A DNA stretch of 64,000 nt from UBA7985 sp002690455 (GCA_965662775.1 CBFIIW010000007.1:1-64000), one strand, 5' to 3'. Shown: positions 16,439 through 26,426, numbered from the stretch's first letter. A program made the numbers and translations. Notes: generated from the letters alone by a model not told the origin.

Positions 16439-17688
16439 GGCTTACGTCCCACCCATTGCAAAACCGGCATCAGCGGGCGCAACCCGGTAAAGCGGCCCAC
16501 GGCCTCTCCCCGGCTGATCGACAGTGTCGTGAAGTCACCATGCACCCGCTCACGCCAAGTCGAAAGCAGCGCCTGGCCTTCTAAGGTCACGGCGTTGGCG
16601 ACCAGGACGCCGCCACTGTTGAGTGCCTGCCACGCACCGTCGAGCAGACCGTCGCGGCTCAGGCCACCACCAACAAAGACCGCATCCGGGCTGAAACCCG
16701 CCGCCTCAAAGGCATCGGGTGCGTGAGCGCCACTGATGGTAAACGGATCGCGGTCATCATGGCCGAGCCCAAAACGGCGTGCGTTCTTTTCCATAAATCC
16801 GCGGCGTTCGCCGTGGGGTTCGATAGCAAAAACCCGACCCTGCGGACGGGCCCGCAACCATTCCAGCCCAATGGCGCCACTGCCCGCACCAATATCCCAC
16901 AATCCGCCGCCAAGTCCCTCGCCGGGCGCAGACAACAGCGCGGACAAGCTGACGGCGCGTACTTCTCGCTTGGTCAGCTTGCCGTCGTGACGGAAGGCCC
17001 CGTCAGGCAAGCCAAAAGGCTCATGCCGTAGCGCAGGCCATTCAGGATTCGCGTCTGCATCAGACTCAGGCGTGATGGCCCAGGTCGTGATCGGGTCAAC
17101 ACCCTGCGTCCAGTCCCGCGCGCAGGCGTCCAATCGGCTTTCATTCGGGCCGTCCATCTGTGAAAATGCAGTCAGCCCGCTTGCACCGAGACCCATAGCA
17201 GTCAGCGCGGGGCCAAGTTTCAGACCCAGTTCTCCGTCGCCCAGTACCAGCATTGTCTGCCCCAGCCGCGCCTGCAGCAGCACTGCACCCAGTGACCGGC
17301 CATAGGCCGACAGGCAGGGGGTCGTCTGCTGGCTCAGGCCAAGCCGCGCGCAGGCCCGATCAAAGGCTGATGACGCGGGAAACACCCGTAACGCACCGAC
17401 CCCGAACCAGCGAACCAGTGATGTCCCAACGCCAAAATGAAAAGGCTCCCCGGTCCCAAGCACGGCAACCGATTGGCCTTCAAGCGGGCGTAGTACGGCC
17501 TCCGCCTTATGCCAGGCGGGCCAGTGGTGTATCGACTTATCGGCCAGCAACGCCGCAGGCAGCAAGCTGCCATGGCGCTCAGCGCACACAACATGCTGGG
17601 CCTCTTGTAGCGCAGCCAGCGCCCCGGCCGTTAGACCTGCTTCGCCTTCCGGCCCCAGACCGATGACGGACAGCCAAGGCCGGGTCAC
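16435..17688 (-). CDS. cobL: Precorrin-6B C5,15-methyltransferase (decarboxylating), CobL
   Basis: This is a two-domain enzyme. The N-terminal half is a CbiE-type tetrapyrrole methylase (VIGLGPEGEAGL; VLGTGEPFHFGVG). The C-terminal half is a CbiT-type methyltransferase/decarboxylase with DIGAGSGAIGLEWL. I place the start at GTG 17688, which overlaps the cobH stop (GTGA) and begins VTRPWLSVIGLG; this gives 417 residues. The 97 further upstream codons in the same frame lie inside cobH and have cysteine-rich, non-family sequence. The fused CbiE-CbiT form is typical of alphaproteobacteria. Confidence 0.94.
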   Translation of the reverse strand: MTRPWLSVIGLGPEGEAGLTAGALAALQEAQHVVCAERHGSLLPAALLADKSIHHWPAWHKAEAVLRPLEGQSVAVLGTGEPFHFGVGTSLVRWFGVGALRVFPASSAFDRACARLGLSQQTTPCLSAYGRSLGAVLLQARLGQTMLVLGDGELGLKLGPALTAMGLGASGLTAFSQMDGPNESRLDACARDWTQGVDPITTWAITPESDADANPEWPALRHEPFGLPDGAFRHDGKLTKREVRAVSLSALLSAPGEGLGGGLWDIGAGSGAIGLEWLRARPQGRVFAIEPHGERRGFMEKNARRFGLGHDDRDPFTISGAHAPDAFEAAGFSPDAVFVGGGLSRDGLLDGAWQALNSGGVLVANAVTLEGQALLSTWRERVHGDFTTLSISRGEAVGRFTGLRPLMPVLQWVGRKP

Positions 17689-18350
17689 GCTGCATCCTCC
17701 GGCTTTGCAGCCAACATCCGACCCAGCGCATTGAGCACAGCCGCTGCCATGGCACTGCCACCCAGCCGCCCACTCAGAGTCAAAAACGGGAGCCCCAGCG
17801 CCTCGGCATGCCCAGCCAGCGCATCCTTGCTTTCCGAAGCACCAACAAAACCCACCGGCAGGCCAACCACAGCGGCAGGTTTGGGCAACGCGCCAGCTGC
17901 GACTTGCTCCAGGAAGTAGAACAGCGCGGTTGGCGCATTGCCGAAGACCGCCAAGCCACCTTCGATATCGTCCTCCCACAGCCCGACTCCGGCCGCCGAG
18001 CGGGTATTGCCGATCTTGGCAGCCAAGGGCGTGGCGCGTGGATCATGAGTGGTGCAATACAGGGGCACATTGGCTGGAAAGGCAGCACGAATGACGCCCA
18101 TACGCACCATCTCAGCATCGAGGTAAACGGGCCGCTGGGCCGACAGCGCGCCCAGTGCCGCATCAACAAAGTCATCCGACACGACGATCCGCTCGGCGAT
18201 GGCCGGCTCGCCACAGGCATGGATCATCCGGACCGCGATTTCGCGCGCCGCGGCCGGAAGGCGATCAAGTGCAGCACCAGCTTCGCCCTCCACAATGCGG
18301 AAAGACTGCGCATAGATCGCGTCCGGCTGCTTCTCGTACTCAAACTTCAC
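17685..18350 (-). CDS. cobH: Precorrin-8X methylmutase
   Basis: CobH/CbiC shifts the methyl group from C11 to C12 to give hydrogenobyrinate or cobyrinate. The 221-residue protein has the catalytic histidine in RMIHACG (His44), the VYLDAEMVRMGV block, TRSAAG and the VGLPVGFVGASESK segment. The length is normal. It lies six bases downstream of cbiX and overlaps cobL by four bases. Confidence 0.96.
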   Translation of the reverse strand: MKFEYEKQPDAIYAQSFRIVEGEAGAALDRLPAAAREIAVRMIHACGEPAIAERIVVSDDFVDAALGALSAQRPVYLDAEMVRMGVIRAAFPANVPLYCTTHDPRATPLAAKIGNTRSAAGVGLWEDDIEGGLAVFGNAPTALFYFLEQVAAGALPKPAAVVGLPVGFVGASESKDALAGHAEALGLPFLTLSGRLGGSAMAAAVLNALGRMLAAKPEDAA

Positions 18351-18356
18351 GCCGGA

Positions 18357-19466
18357 TCAGGACCCGAAACGTTCATCGTTTTGGGTCACAGCCCAGCGCC
18401 CACAAGGGCAGACTAGGTGTTCTCCCTGCCTGGTACCCGGCAACGACCATGGCCCCATGGGATGGTCAGCGTGGGGGTAGGGGTGATGGGTGTGCGGGTG
18501 ATCATGGCCGTGACTGTGATCATGGGAATGATCGCGATTGTGGGAGTGGTCGTGATCGTGGTCGTGATCGTGGGAGTGACCACCACCGGTCTTGTCGCCG
18601 CCCTCAACGTCGTGATGGTGGGATTCCTGCGGCAGCCCGACTTCCGCTTCGAAGCCCAATACCTGTTCCCGGTACTTACAGTTCAGGCAGTTCATGACGT
18701 TCTGCCCGGTCATGCACTCCTCCACCCGATCCTTGAAGGTGTCGAGCACCAAATCGTGGTCGTTAAGATAACCGGCTTTAATGAATTGTAACCCGGGGAA
18801 GGCTGCCGCCACCTCGTCGGTCTGGTCGTAAATGCGATTCACCAGTACGCCCGTGAACAGGAAGTAAGGGAAAACCACAATGCGCTTGAAGCCGAGCATA
18901 GCGCACTTTTCAAGCGCCGGGATGACCAGCGGAAAGGTCACGCCAGAATAGGCGGTCTCGGCCCAGCCGAAGCCAAGTCCTTCCCACAACATGCGGGTAA
19001 TCTTGGTGACGTTAGAGTTTGCATCAGGGTCGGACGCACCGCGCCCCACAACAACCAACAGCGTTTCGTGCGGTGCGACTTCGCCCTGTTCAGCATTGGC
19101 GCGCTCAACCGCCTCACGGACGCGCTCGCCTGCCGCTCGGATCATCTTGTTGTCGACACCCAATTCACGGCCGTAGTGGATTTCGATGTCGTGCTGCGCG
19201 CCGTAGGTATTGAGCACCGAGGGAATATCGTTCTTCGCATGGCCGGCGGCGAACAACATGCCGGGTACCGCGAGGATCCTCTTGCAGCCCTTTTCCCGTA
19301 ACCGGTCAAGACCCTCGCGGATGATAGGGGTTGCGAACTCCAAATAACCATAGTCGACGTCAAACTGCGGCATGCGTGTGCGCAGTCCTTCGGCCACCTG
19401 TGCGAACTCTCGGACTGCGCCCTCGTCACGGCTGCCGTGGCCGCACACCATTACGCCTGTCTTCAT
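18357..19466 (-). CDS. cbiX: Sirohydrochlorin cobaltochelatase CbiX, long form with His-rich tail
   Basis: CbiX inserts cobalt into sirohydrochlorin early in the oxygen-independent pathway. The start ATG 19466 (GGGGAG upstream) gives 369 residues. Metal-ligand histidines are seen in VCGHGSRDEG (His10) and FAAGHAKND (His76). After the two chelatase halves comes an MNCLNC motif (MxCxxC), described for the Fe-S site of long CbiX proteins. A histidine/aspartate-rich run of about 40 residues follows and is a likely cobalt store. An extra tail of about 30 residues with CPCGRW then ends the protein; I do not recognise it. It is the first gene of its arm and diverges from cobD. Confidence 0.94.
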   Translation of the reverse strand: MKTGVMVCGHGSRDEGAVREFAQVAEGLRTRMPQFDVDYGYLEFATPIIREGLDRLREKGCKRILAVPGMLFAAGHAKNDIPSVLNTYGAQHDIEIHYGRELGVDNKMIRAAGERVREAVERANAEQGEVAPHETLLVVVGRGASDPDANSNVTKITRMLWEGLGFGWAETAYSGVTFPLVIPALEKCAMLGFKRIVVFPYFLFTGVLVNRIYDQTDEVAAAFPGLQFIKAGYLNDHDLVLDTFKDRVEECMTGQNVMNCLNCKYREQVLGFEAEVGLPQESHHHDVEGGDKTGGGHSHDHDHDHDHSHNRDHSHDHSHGHDHPHTHHPYPHADHPMGPWSLPGTRQGEHLVCPCGRWAVTQNDERFGS

Positions 19467-19583
19467 GACTTTTGCTCCCCGGTACAATGATTCCTGAGTT
19501 TCAGCTCATTTAGCGCGGAAGAGCAGCACGGAGCAGTCCACTTTGACGCGACACAGTGCGGCGCGTGCTGTATTTCTGGCGTC

Positions 19584-20549
19584 ATGATAACCACGATCTT
19601 CGACTTTATTGCCCTGAACGCGGGGGTGCTAGCTGCCGTAATGCTGTCAGAGCTGCTGTTTTATCGGCTTGGCCGCAGTTTTGAGCCCCGTTGGCATCCT
19701 GTCGTAGCCTTCGGTGGACTTATCTCATGGGTCGAACGCCTGTTGAATGACGCCGGTCTTACCAAGGATGTGCGCCGCCGTCGGGGTCTGTGGGCCTGGC
19801 TGGTACTCGTAGGCCTGGCCGACGGCCTGGGTGTGCTCGCTTTCGTGTTTCTACCAGCCTGGGCCTATGCGCTGATGTTCTTCGCCCTTGGGCTGATCCT
19901 CGTTGCGTTCTCAACACTAGCTCAGTTCGTCGGGCGGGTGGCCGATGGCCTCGATCAAAGTGGGGTGTCGGGGGGCCGAGAAGCCGTTGCCCATATCGTC
20001 GGTCGAGACCCTGAGGCGCTCGACGAAGCCGGCATCTCCCGCGCCGCAATCGAATCACTGGCGGAGAACTTCTCCGACGGCGTAACCGCGCCCCTGTTTT
20101 GGGGTTTGGTCTTCGGCCTGCCCGGCCTGCTTGCCTACAAGGCCGTGAACACGCTGGACAGTATGTGGGGCTATCGCAATGACCGCTTTGAGGACTTTGG
20201 CAAGGCATCTGCGCGTCTAGACGATGCCATCAACTGGATCCCGGCGCGGCTGACCGGAGCGCTGGTCTGTCTCGTCGCGGGTGGAGGCTGGCGAGTGATG
20301 GCCGAAGCGGCACCGCGACACCGATCCCCCAATGCCGGCTGGCCAGAAGCCGCCTTTGCCGCTGGTTTGGACCTCTCCCTTGCCGGGCCGCGCAAGTATG
20401 ACACGGGCTGGAGCGATGATCCCCCTATGGGTACTGGCCGGCGAGCGCTGAACAGTGGTGATATCCGACGAGCACTAGCACTTTATTTTCGGTGCGGCGT
20501 GGTGATGACAGCAGTCGTCGCAGGACTATTGCTGCTGACCCTCCTGTAA
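19584..20549 (+). CDS. cobD: Adenosylcobinamide-phosphate synthase (CobD/CbiB)
   Basis: This integral membrane enzyme joins adenosylcobyric acid to aminopropanol or its phosphate. The 321-residue protein has several hydrophobic helices and the family blocks HPVVAFGGLISW, ESLAENFSDGVTAPLFW, AYKAVNTLDSMWGYRN and the near-C-terminal LAGPRKYDTG. The start ATG 19584 lies 117 bases from divergent cbiX. It is a single plus-strand gene inserted between two minus-strand cobalamin arms and ends 24 bases from convergent cobQ. Naming differs between systems: this is CobD of Pseudomonas and CbiB of Salmonella. Confidence 0.95.
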   Translation: MITTIFDFIALNAGVLAAVMLSELLFYRLGRSFEPRWHPVVAFGGLISWVERLLNDAGLTKDVRRRRGLWAWLVLVGLADGLGVLAFVFLPAWAYALMFFALGLILVAFSTLAQFVGRVADGLDQSGVSGGREAVAHIVGRDPEALDEAGISRAAIESLAENFSDGVTAPLFWGLVFGLPGLLAYKAVNTLDSMWGYRNDRFEDFGKASARLDDAINWIPARLTGALVCLVAGGGWRVMAEAAPRHRSPNAGWPEAAFAAGLDLSLAGPRKYDTGWSDDPPMGTGRRALNSGDIRRALALYFRCGVVMTAVVAGLLLLTLL

Positions 20550-20573
20550 GGGAGACGAGGCGAAATCGAACTC

Positions 20574-22064
20574 TTAGCCGGCGCAGGCCAGATCCCAGAC
20601 TTGATCGAGATCCAAACTGTCTTCGAAATGTGCAGCGAGCGCGTCGAGCGTAGCGTCGACACGGGCTTCGAAGGCCAGTTCGCTCTGTAGTTCCGGGTCG
20701 AGGCTGGCCAAAAACGCTGCCCGGAAACCGTCGCTGCTGAAGAGACCATGGAGGTAACAGCCCTGAACCGCTCCGTGCACCGCGCCGTCGGGCTGCGGTT
20801 GGCCGTCGACGCCAAGACGGAGCATCGGTTGGGGCGGGCGAGCTGTATCGGTCGGCGTGGTGACGCCCATATGCATTTCATAGCCCACAACGCCCGCGCC
20901 ACTGGCCGGGTGAGTGCCGCTGGTCTCGACCAGTGTTTTGGGGCCCTTCATCACCGTTTCTACCGGCAACAGCCCCAGCCCTAGCGCTTCAGAGGGCGGA
21001 CCTTCGATCCCTTCAGGGTCAGCAACCCGGAGGCCCAACATCTGATATCCGCCACAGATGCCCAGCACCGGCTTCCCGTGTCGCACGTGTGCCTGCAGGT
21101 CAACGTCCCAGCCCTGCTCCCGAACAAATGCGAGATCGGACAGTGTTGCCTTTGATCCCGGCAGAATGATCAGATCAGCGTCCGCTGGCACCACTTCCCC
21201 GGGCTGAACAAAAACCAGCTCGACCTCCGGCTCGGCAGCCAGTGGGTCAAAATCATCGAAGTTAGAAATCCGCGCCAGACGCAGCACCGCAATTTTGACC
21301 CGCACACCAGGCTTTGTAATCACGCCCCGATCCAGCGCCAGGACATCTTCGGCCGGCAGGTCGCGGGCGGGTGGGAAGAACGGGATGATACCGAGGTCCC
21401 GCAGCCCAGTTTCGCGGCGGATCAGAGCACTACCGCTGACAAACAAGCTGGTATCCCCGCGAAATTTGTTGATCATAAAGCCACGCAGCAAGGCGCGGTC
21501 TTCGCGGGATACCAACTGGTGGGTGCCAATGATGTTTGCGATCACCCCGCCGCGATCAATGTCACCAACCAGCACCGTTGGGACCAAGGCCGCGCGGGCA
21601 AAGCCCCAATTAGCAATATCACCAGCGCGCAGGTTCAGCTCCGAAGCACTGCCCGCACCCTCGACAATCACCAGATCAGCGCTCTGGCTAAGACGATGGA
21701 AGCTATCCAGCACATCAGGCATCAGGCTGCCTTTTATGGCCTGATACTCTGCACCTCGGGCCGATCCGCGCACCCGCCCTTGCACCACAATTTGCGCACC
21801 CGTCTCACTCTGAGGCTTGAGCAGTACCGGGTTCATGTCGGTATGGGGTTGGCGACCGCAGGCCCGCGCTTGCAGCGCTTGCGCCCGTCCGATTTCGCCG
21901 CCGTCGCCTGTGACGGCTGCGTTGTTGGACATATTCTGCGGCTTGAACGGTGCCACCTGCAGCCCGCGTCTGGTAAATGCGCGGCACAACCCGGTCGCGA
22001 CCAGCGACTTACCGACGTCTGACCCGGTGCCCAGCAGCATGAGGGCTGGCGTCCGGCCCGGCAT
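20574..22064 (-). CDS. cobQ: Cobyric acid synthase
   Basis: CobQ/CbiP amidates four carboxyl groups of adenosylcobyrinate a,c-diamide with glutamine and ATP. The 496-residue protein starts with the DTBS-like P-loop domain (MLLGTGSDVGKS; APFKPQNMSNN). It ends with a class I-like glutamine amidotransferase domain bearing the GICGGYQMLG nucleophile cysteine and a late CYLHGLF histidine. The length is normal. It is the last gene of the second minus-strand arm, three bases after cobO. Confidence 0.97.
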   Translation of the reverse strand: MPGRTPALMLLGTGSDVGKSLVATGLCRAFTRRGLQVAPFKPQNMSNNAAVTGDGGEIGRAQALQARACGRQPHTDMNPVLLKPQSETGAQIVVQGRVRGSARGAEYQAIKGSLMPDVLDSFHRLSQSADLVIVEGAGSASELNLRAGDIANWGFARAALVPTVLVGDIDRGGVIANIIGTHQLVSREDRALLRGFMINKFRGDTSLFVSGSALIRRETGLRDLGIIPFFPPARDLPAEDVLALDRGVITKPGVRVKIAVLRLARISNFDDFDPLAAEPEVELVFVQPGEVVPADADLIILPGSKATLSDLAFVREQGWDVDLQAHVRHGKPVLGICGGYQMLGLRVADPEGIEGPPSEALGLGLLPVETVMKGPKTLVETSGTHPASGAGVVGYEMHMGVTTPTDTARPPQPMLRLGVDGQPQPDGAVHGAVQGCYLHGLFSSDGFRAAFLASLDPELQSELAFEARVDATLDALAAHFEDSLDLDQVWDLACAG

Positions 22065-22066
22065 AC

Positions 22067-22702
22067 TCAGAACTCCACGCCCACTTGTGCCTTCACATTC
22101 TGCTCGCGGAAGGGATGCTTAACCTGCCCCATTTCCGTGACCAGATCCGCGGCATCAATGAGTGCATCTTTGGCATTACGGCCCGTAACGATAACGTGTA
22201 GCATCTCGCGTCGTGCCTGCAACGCGGCCACGACCTCTTCCAGATCCAGATACTCATAGCGCAGGCAGATGTTAAGCTCATCGAGCAGCACCATGTCAAA
22301 GCTGGGGTCGTTGATCATCTCCATTGCCATGGACCAGGCTGCCTTCGCCGCGGCGATGTCTCGTTCCCGGTCCTGCGTCTCCCAGGTAAAGCCTTCGCCC
22401 ATCGAGCGGATAACACACTGATCGGGAAACTTCTCCAGCACAGCACGTTCACCGGTCTCCCATTTGCCTTTGACGAACTGCACCACCCCAACTTTCATGC
22501 CGTTGCCCAGCGCCCGGAAGACCATGCCAAAAGCGGCGGTAGACTTACCCTTGCCTGGCCCAGTGTGGATGATGAGCAGACCCTTTTCGATGGTTTTGGT
22601 GGCGAGGATCTTATCGCGAGCGGCCTTCTTCTTTCGCGCCTTTTCATTGGCGCGTTCGATGAATTCCTCGTCGGTCATGCCCTCAGGGCGCTTCAGTGCC
22701 AT
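22067..22702 (-). CDS. cobO: Cob(I)yrinic acid a,c-diamide adenosyltransferase
   Basis: CobO (BtuR/CobA family) transfers the adenosyl group of ATP to the reduced cobalt centre. The 211-residue protein has an N-terminal Lys/Arg-rich helix and then the P-loop HTGPGKGKSTAAFG. Further on are VVQFVKGKWETGE and the LDELN segment. The 3' end of cobN overlaps its start by ten bases, which links the two genes in translation. Confidence 0.97.
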   Translation of the reverse strand: MALKRPEGMTDEEFIERANEKARKKKAARDKILATKTIEKGLLIIHTGPGKGKSTAAFGMVFRALGNGMKVGVVQFVKGKWETGERAVLEKFPDQCVIRSMGEGFTWETQDRERDIAAAKAAWSMAMEMINDPSFDMVLLDELNICLRYEYLDLEEVVAALQARREMLHVIVTGRNAKDALIDAADLVTEMGQVKHPFREQNVKAQVGVEF

Positions 22703-25700
22703 GCTTGTTCTTCTCCACTGGACCAGCCCGCGAGTGCGGCCCCGGCCGTGTTCGAGCGTGGGGTCCAGAACCCACGCCGAATGGCTTCCAGATACCGATC
22801 TGCCATGTCTCTGAGCGCATCGGGGTTATACTGGGCTATGAAATCACGCACGTGATCCTGTGCCAAGGTGGCATCGTAGAGCGCTTGAAAATGATCGGGC
22901 GAAACCGCGTCGGTGGTTGCGGCGAAAGCAAAGAGATAATCCAGCGTGGCCGCCATCTCAAAGGCGCCTTTGTACCCATGGCGCATGACGCCTTCGATCC
23001 ACTTCGGATTGGTGGCACGGCCACGCACAATCCGGCTCATTTCTTCGGACAGCGACCGGATGCGCAGACGGTCGGGCTCGGAATGGTCATTGTGATAAGC
23101 CGCAGGTGCCTGCCCGGAGAGGTGCCGGATTGCGGTAAAGGCTCCGCCCTCGAACTGGTAATAGTCATCGCTGTCGAGAATGTCGTGTTCACGGTTGTCC
23201 TGATTGTGAATTACCGCTTCGACGTCACGCAGCTGACCACGCAGCGCCTCACCGGCCGCCTGCCCCTGGACCCGCTGGCCATAAGCAAATGAAGACCAGC
23301 TCAGAAAGGCCTCGGCCAACTTGGCCGGCTCCTGCCATGCGCCACTGTCGATCAGTGCTTGTAGCCCCGCACCATAGGCACCGGGTTTGGAGCCAAACAC
23401 CCTAAAACTCGCTTGCCGCTGAGCCTGGGCGGGGTCAATCCCACTGGCCTGCAGCCGGGTAGCCTCTGCGCGGACGCGTGCGGCAAGCGGGTTTTGGGCT
23501 TCGTCTTCACCAGCGGTTTCATCACGCGCCGCGACGGCCTTCACGGCCGCATCAAACAGGTCCATCAATCCCGGAAAGGCATCGCGGAAAAAGCCCGAAA
23601 CACGCAGCGTCACATCCACGCGCGGCCGGTTGAGCACGTCAAGTGGCAGCACGTCGAAGCCCGTCACCCGGCCGCTGGTCGTATCCCATTGCGGCTTCAC
23701 GCCGAGAAGAGCCAACGCCTGCGCGACATCCTCACCTCCACTCCGCATGTTCGCCGTGCCCCAACATGAAAGCAGCATGCGACGAGGCCAATCACCGTGA
23801 TCCTGTGCATAGCGCTCAACCAGCAGCGAAGCCGACTTCCAACCAAGTCGCCAAGCCGCGTGAGTTGGCACCGCCCGCGTATCTACGGAGAAGAAGTTAC
23901 GGCCCGTCGGTAGTACATCAAGTCGGCCCCTGGTGGGCGCACCAGAAGGACCTGGTGGGACGAAACGGCCATTGAGGCCTTGAAGAGTCGCTGACAGTTC
24001 CCGCGTCGCTGAATCATCGATCAGCGGCGCAATAACAGTTTCAATCGCCGCGAACAGCGTCGAAGCCGCCGCTGACGGGGCTGGCGAGGTGCCATCCAGA
24101 ATTTCCCGGGCCTGCTCTTCTAGCGCCTCAACTTGATCGGCGACCGTGCGGCGTCCCTCATTCCCCTCAACGGCCAGCACCTGCCCCGGATCCAGGCTGA
24201 GCAGCCGCGCGTCTATACCCGCGGCGCGCGCCAGTTCATCGATGTACGACGGTTGGTTATCGAACCCGGGCCGGGCTAGAGCCAGCAGCAAATCGCGGCG
24301 CTGTGGCCCAGTCGGCGCAGCGCCGAAAATATGCAGGCCATCGCGAATTTGCAGATCCTTGAGGTCGCACAGAAAGCCATCAAGCTTACCCAAAACGGCT
24401 GCATCACCGTCACCGTCCGTTAGTCCGAGGTCATCGGTCAGCCCGAAATCGTGAACCTTCTCAGCAATATCCCGCGCGAGCAACGCGGCCCTTGCCGGGT
24501 GGAGTCCAGCGGCCTGAAAGTACTCGTCGACGTCTGCCTCCAACGCCGACAAATCGCCGTGCAGCCCTGCCCGGGTCAGTGGTGGGGTCAGGTGATCGAT
24601 GACGACAGCGGCGGTTCGCCGTTTGGCTTGTGATCCTTCCCCCGGGTCATTGACGATGAAAGGATAGAGCTGCGGCATAGGCCCAAGGACGGCATCAGGG
24701 AAGCAGCCCTTGGACAGCGCCAGCGCCTTGCCCGGCAGCCATTCGAGATTGCCGTGTTTGCCAACATGGATCACGGCATGGGCCTGGGCTCGAATCGCGG
24801 CGTAAAAGGCGAGATAGCCGTGCGGTGGCACTAAATCGGGGTCGTGGTAGGTGCCTTCGATATCCAGGTGGTAGCCTCGTTGAGGCTGAATCCCGATCAA
24901 GATGTTGCCGAAGCGGTGCAAAGCAAGGTGGAAGCCGGTGCCGTTCCAAAACGGATCCTCCGCCGGTTCGCCCCAGCGCGCCTTGACGGCCGTGCGTACG
25001 CCCGCGTCAAGCTGGTCGAAGAAGGCGGCATATTCGGATGCTGACAAATGCAGAGTGGTGGTGGCGTTTCGGCCGGGGTCAAGATTGGTCGGGCCACTGA
25101 GAAGCAGCTGCATCAAGGCATCGGGTGCCGTGGGCGCATCGCCGATGTCATAGCCCGCTTGCAACAGAGCCTGCAGAAGCCCGGTTGTACTTGCAGGGGC
25201 ATCGAGACCGACGCCGTTGGCAATGCGACTGTCCTTGTTGGGGTAGTTGGCAAGCACCAGCGCAACACCCCGTTCCGCGGGCGCGCAGGCGCGTAGGCGG
25301 GCCCAGCTTTCCGCCAGCCCGGCCACCCAGTCGATCCGATCAGGCAGCGGTTGGTGCCGAACCACCGAACACTCCGTCGCCGGGGACGGCGTACCCGCCG
25401 ATTTGAAGGAGACGGCCCGGCTGAGAATACGGCCATCAACCTCGGGCAGCACCACGTTCATGGCAAGATCACGCGGGCCGAGACCCTGCGTGCCCTCTTG
25501 CCAGGCCTCCCGTGATCCACCGGAGAGCACGGCCTGTATGACGGGAGCGTCGACGCCAAAGGGACTGTCATCGCTGGCCTGTCCGGGCTTGGCCGCGGAA
25601 AAGGCCGTAAAATTAAGGATCACGCTTGGCGGAGCCTGGGCGAAGGTCGCAGCGAGGAAGGCGCGGGATTCAGCGTCTTTCAGGCTCTTCAGAAAGATCG

Positions 25701-26412
25701 GTAAAGGGGACAAGCCGCGCGCGCTCAGCGCTTCGGCCAGTGCCTGCACGGGAGCAAGATCACCCGCCTGCACCAAGGCGCGGTAGAACACCAGGGGCAC
25801 TATAGGCGAATCCGATTCACCCCCGGTGATGGCATCGCCTCGTAATGGGTAAAGCAGACCGTTTTCCGGCAGGGTCTCCGCTGCTCGAATGGTGATCTGC
25901 GCATCGCCGCGATCACGTGCAGCCAGTGCACCAAGCGCATCGACAAAGGCGCGGGCATTGATCGCCCCACCCTGCCCAAGCAGGGACCAAAGCGCATCAT
26001 ATGTGGCGGCGTCAAGGCCGGACCAACCGCGCAGTTCGGCATCCTCTCGATCATCCCCAGGGAGCAACGCCAGCGCTGCACTCGAAGCCTGGCAAGCAGC
26101 CACCAACTGCTCGACACCATAAGGCCAGTAGGCCCTACCGCCGAGCAAGCGCACCACGACGACCCGGGCCTGTCGCACGACGCGTTCAAGGTACAGGTCA
26201 ACACTCATCGGGTGCTGAAGCTGCATCAGATTGGCAGCACGCAGGGTGGGCGCCTCTGGGTGCTCTGCCAACCGCGCTTCCTGCGCTGTCGTAATCAGTG
26301 AAAGGTCAGTATCTGCAGCAGAGAGAAACACGATATCCCCCGGCGACTGTTCGAGGTCGATGGCCTCGTCATTATCGCTGAGGGCGCCAGGCTGGGCGGC
26401 AAGCAGGTGCAC
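22693..26412 (-). CDS. cobN: Cobaltochelatase large subunit CobN
   Basis: CobN is the large subunit of the ATP-dependent CobNST chelatase, which puts cobalt into hydrogenobyrinate a,c-diamide in the oxygen-dependent pathway. I choose GTG 26412 (VHLLAAQPGA, the typical family start), 14 bases after the cobW stop. This gives 1239 residues, normal for CobN; a further upstream ATG would overlap cobW. Family blocks include VHVGKHGNLEWLPGKALALS and DAGVRTAVKARWGEPAEDPF, and a C-terminal part with RHGYKGAFEMAATLDYLF. The partner genes cobS and cobT are not in the window, so they must be elsewhere or absent. It sits beside an otherwise CbiX/CbiD/CbiG-type gene set. Confidence 0.97.
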   Translation of the reverse strand: MHLLAAQPGALSDNDEAIDLEQSPGDIVFLSAADTDLSLITTAQEARLAEHPEAPTLRAANLMQLQHPMSVDLYLERVVRQARVVVVRLLGGRAYWPYGVEQLVAACQASSAALALLPGDDREDAELRGWSGLDAATYDALWSLLGQGGAINARAFVDALGALAARDRGDAQITIRAAETLPENGLLYPLRGDAITGGESDSPIVPLVFYRALVQAGDLAPVQALAEALSARGLSPLPIFLKSLKDAESRAFLAATFAQAPPSVILNFTAFSAAKPGQASDDSPFGVDAPVIQAVLSGGSREAWQEGTQGLGPRDLAMNVVLPEVDGRILSRAVSFKSAGTPSPATECSVVRHQPLPDRIDWVAGLAESWARLRACAPAERGVALVLANYPNKDSRIANGVGLDAPASTTGLLQALLQAGYDIGDAPTAPDALMQLLLSGPTNLDPGRNATTTLHLSASEYAAFFDQLDAGVRTAVKARWGEPAEDPFWNGTGFHLALHRFGNILIGIQPQRGYHLDIEGTYHDPDLVPPHGYLAFYAAIRAQAHAVIHVGKHGNLEWLPGKALALSKGCFPDAVLGPMPQLYPFIVNDPGEGSQAKRRTAAVVIDHLTPPLTRAGLHGDLSALEADVDEYFQAAGLHPARAALLARDIAEKVHDFGLTDDLGLTDGDGDAAVLGKLDGFLCDLKDLQIRDGLHIFGAAPTGPQRRDLLLALARPGFDNQPSYIDELARAAGIDARLLSLDPGQVLAVEGNEGRRTVADQVEALEEQAREILDGTSPAPSAAASTLFAAIETVIAPLIDDSATRELSATLQGLNGRFVPPGPSGAPTRGRLDVLPTGRNFFSVDTRAVPTHAAWRLGWKSASLLVERYAQDHGDWPRRMLLSCWGTANMRSGGEDVAQALALLGVKPQWDTTSGRVTGFDVLPLDVLNRPRVDVTLRVSGFFRDAFPGLMDLFDAAVKAVAARDETAGEDEAQNPLAARVRAEATRLQASGIDPAQAQRQASFRVFGSKPGAYGAGLQALIDSGAWQEPAKLAEAFLSWSSFAYGQRVQGQAAGEALRGQLRDVEAVIHNQDNREHDILDSDDYYQFEGGAFTAIRHLSGQAPAAYHNDHSEPDRLRIRSLSEEMSRIVRGRATNPKWIEGVMRHGYKGAFEMAATLDYLFAFAATTDAVSPDHFQALYDATLAQDHVRDFIAQYNPDALRDMADRYLEAIRRGFWTPRSNTAGAALAGWSSGEEQAWH

Positions 26413-26426
26413 GGGACAGCCCCAGC

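Noticed and set aside
17689..17979. Longer N-terminus of CobL
   Set aside because: These 97 codons lie inside cobH and read as cysteine- and tryptophan-rich noise; the GTG overlapping the cobH stop gives the family start.
18475..18600. Possible CRISPR or mobile repeat in a repetitive tract
   Set aside because: The repeats are short codon-level units coding the His/Asp-rich tail of CbiX, with no spacers.
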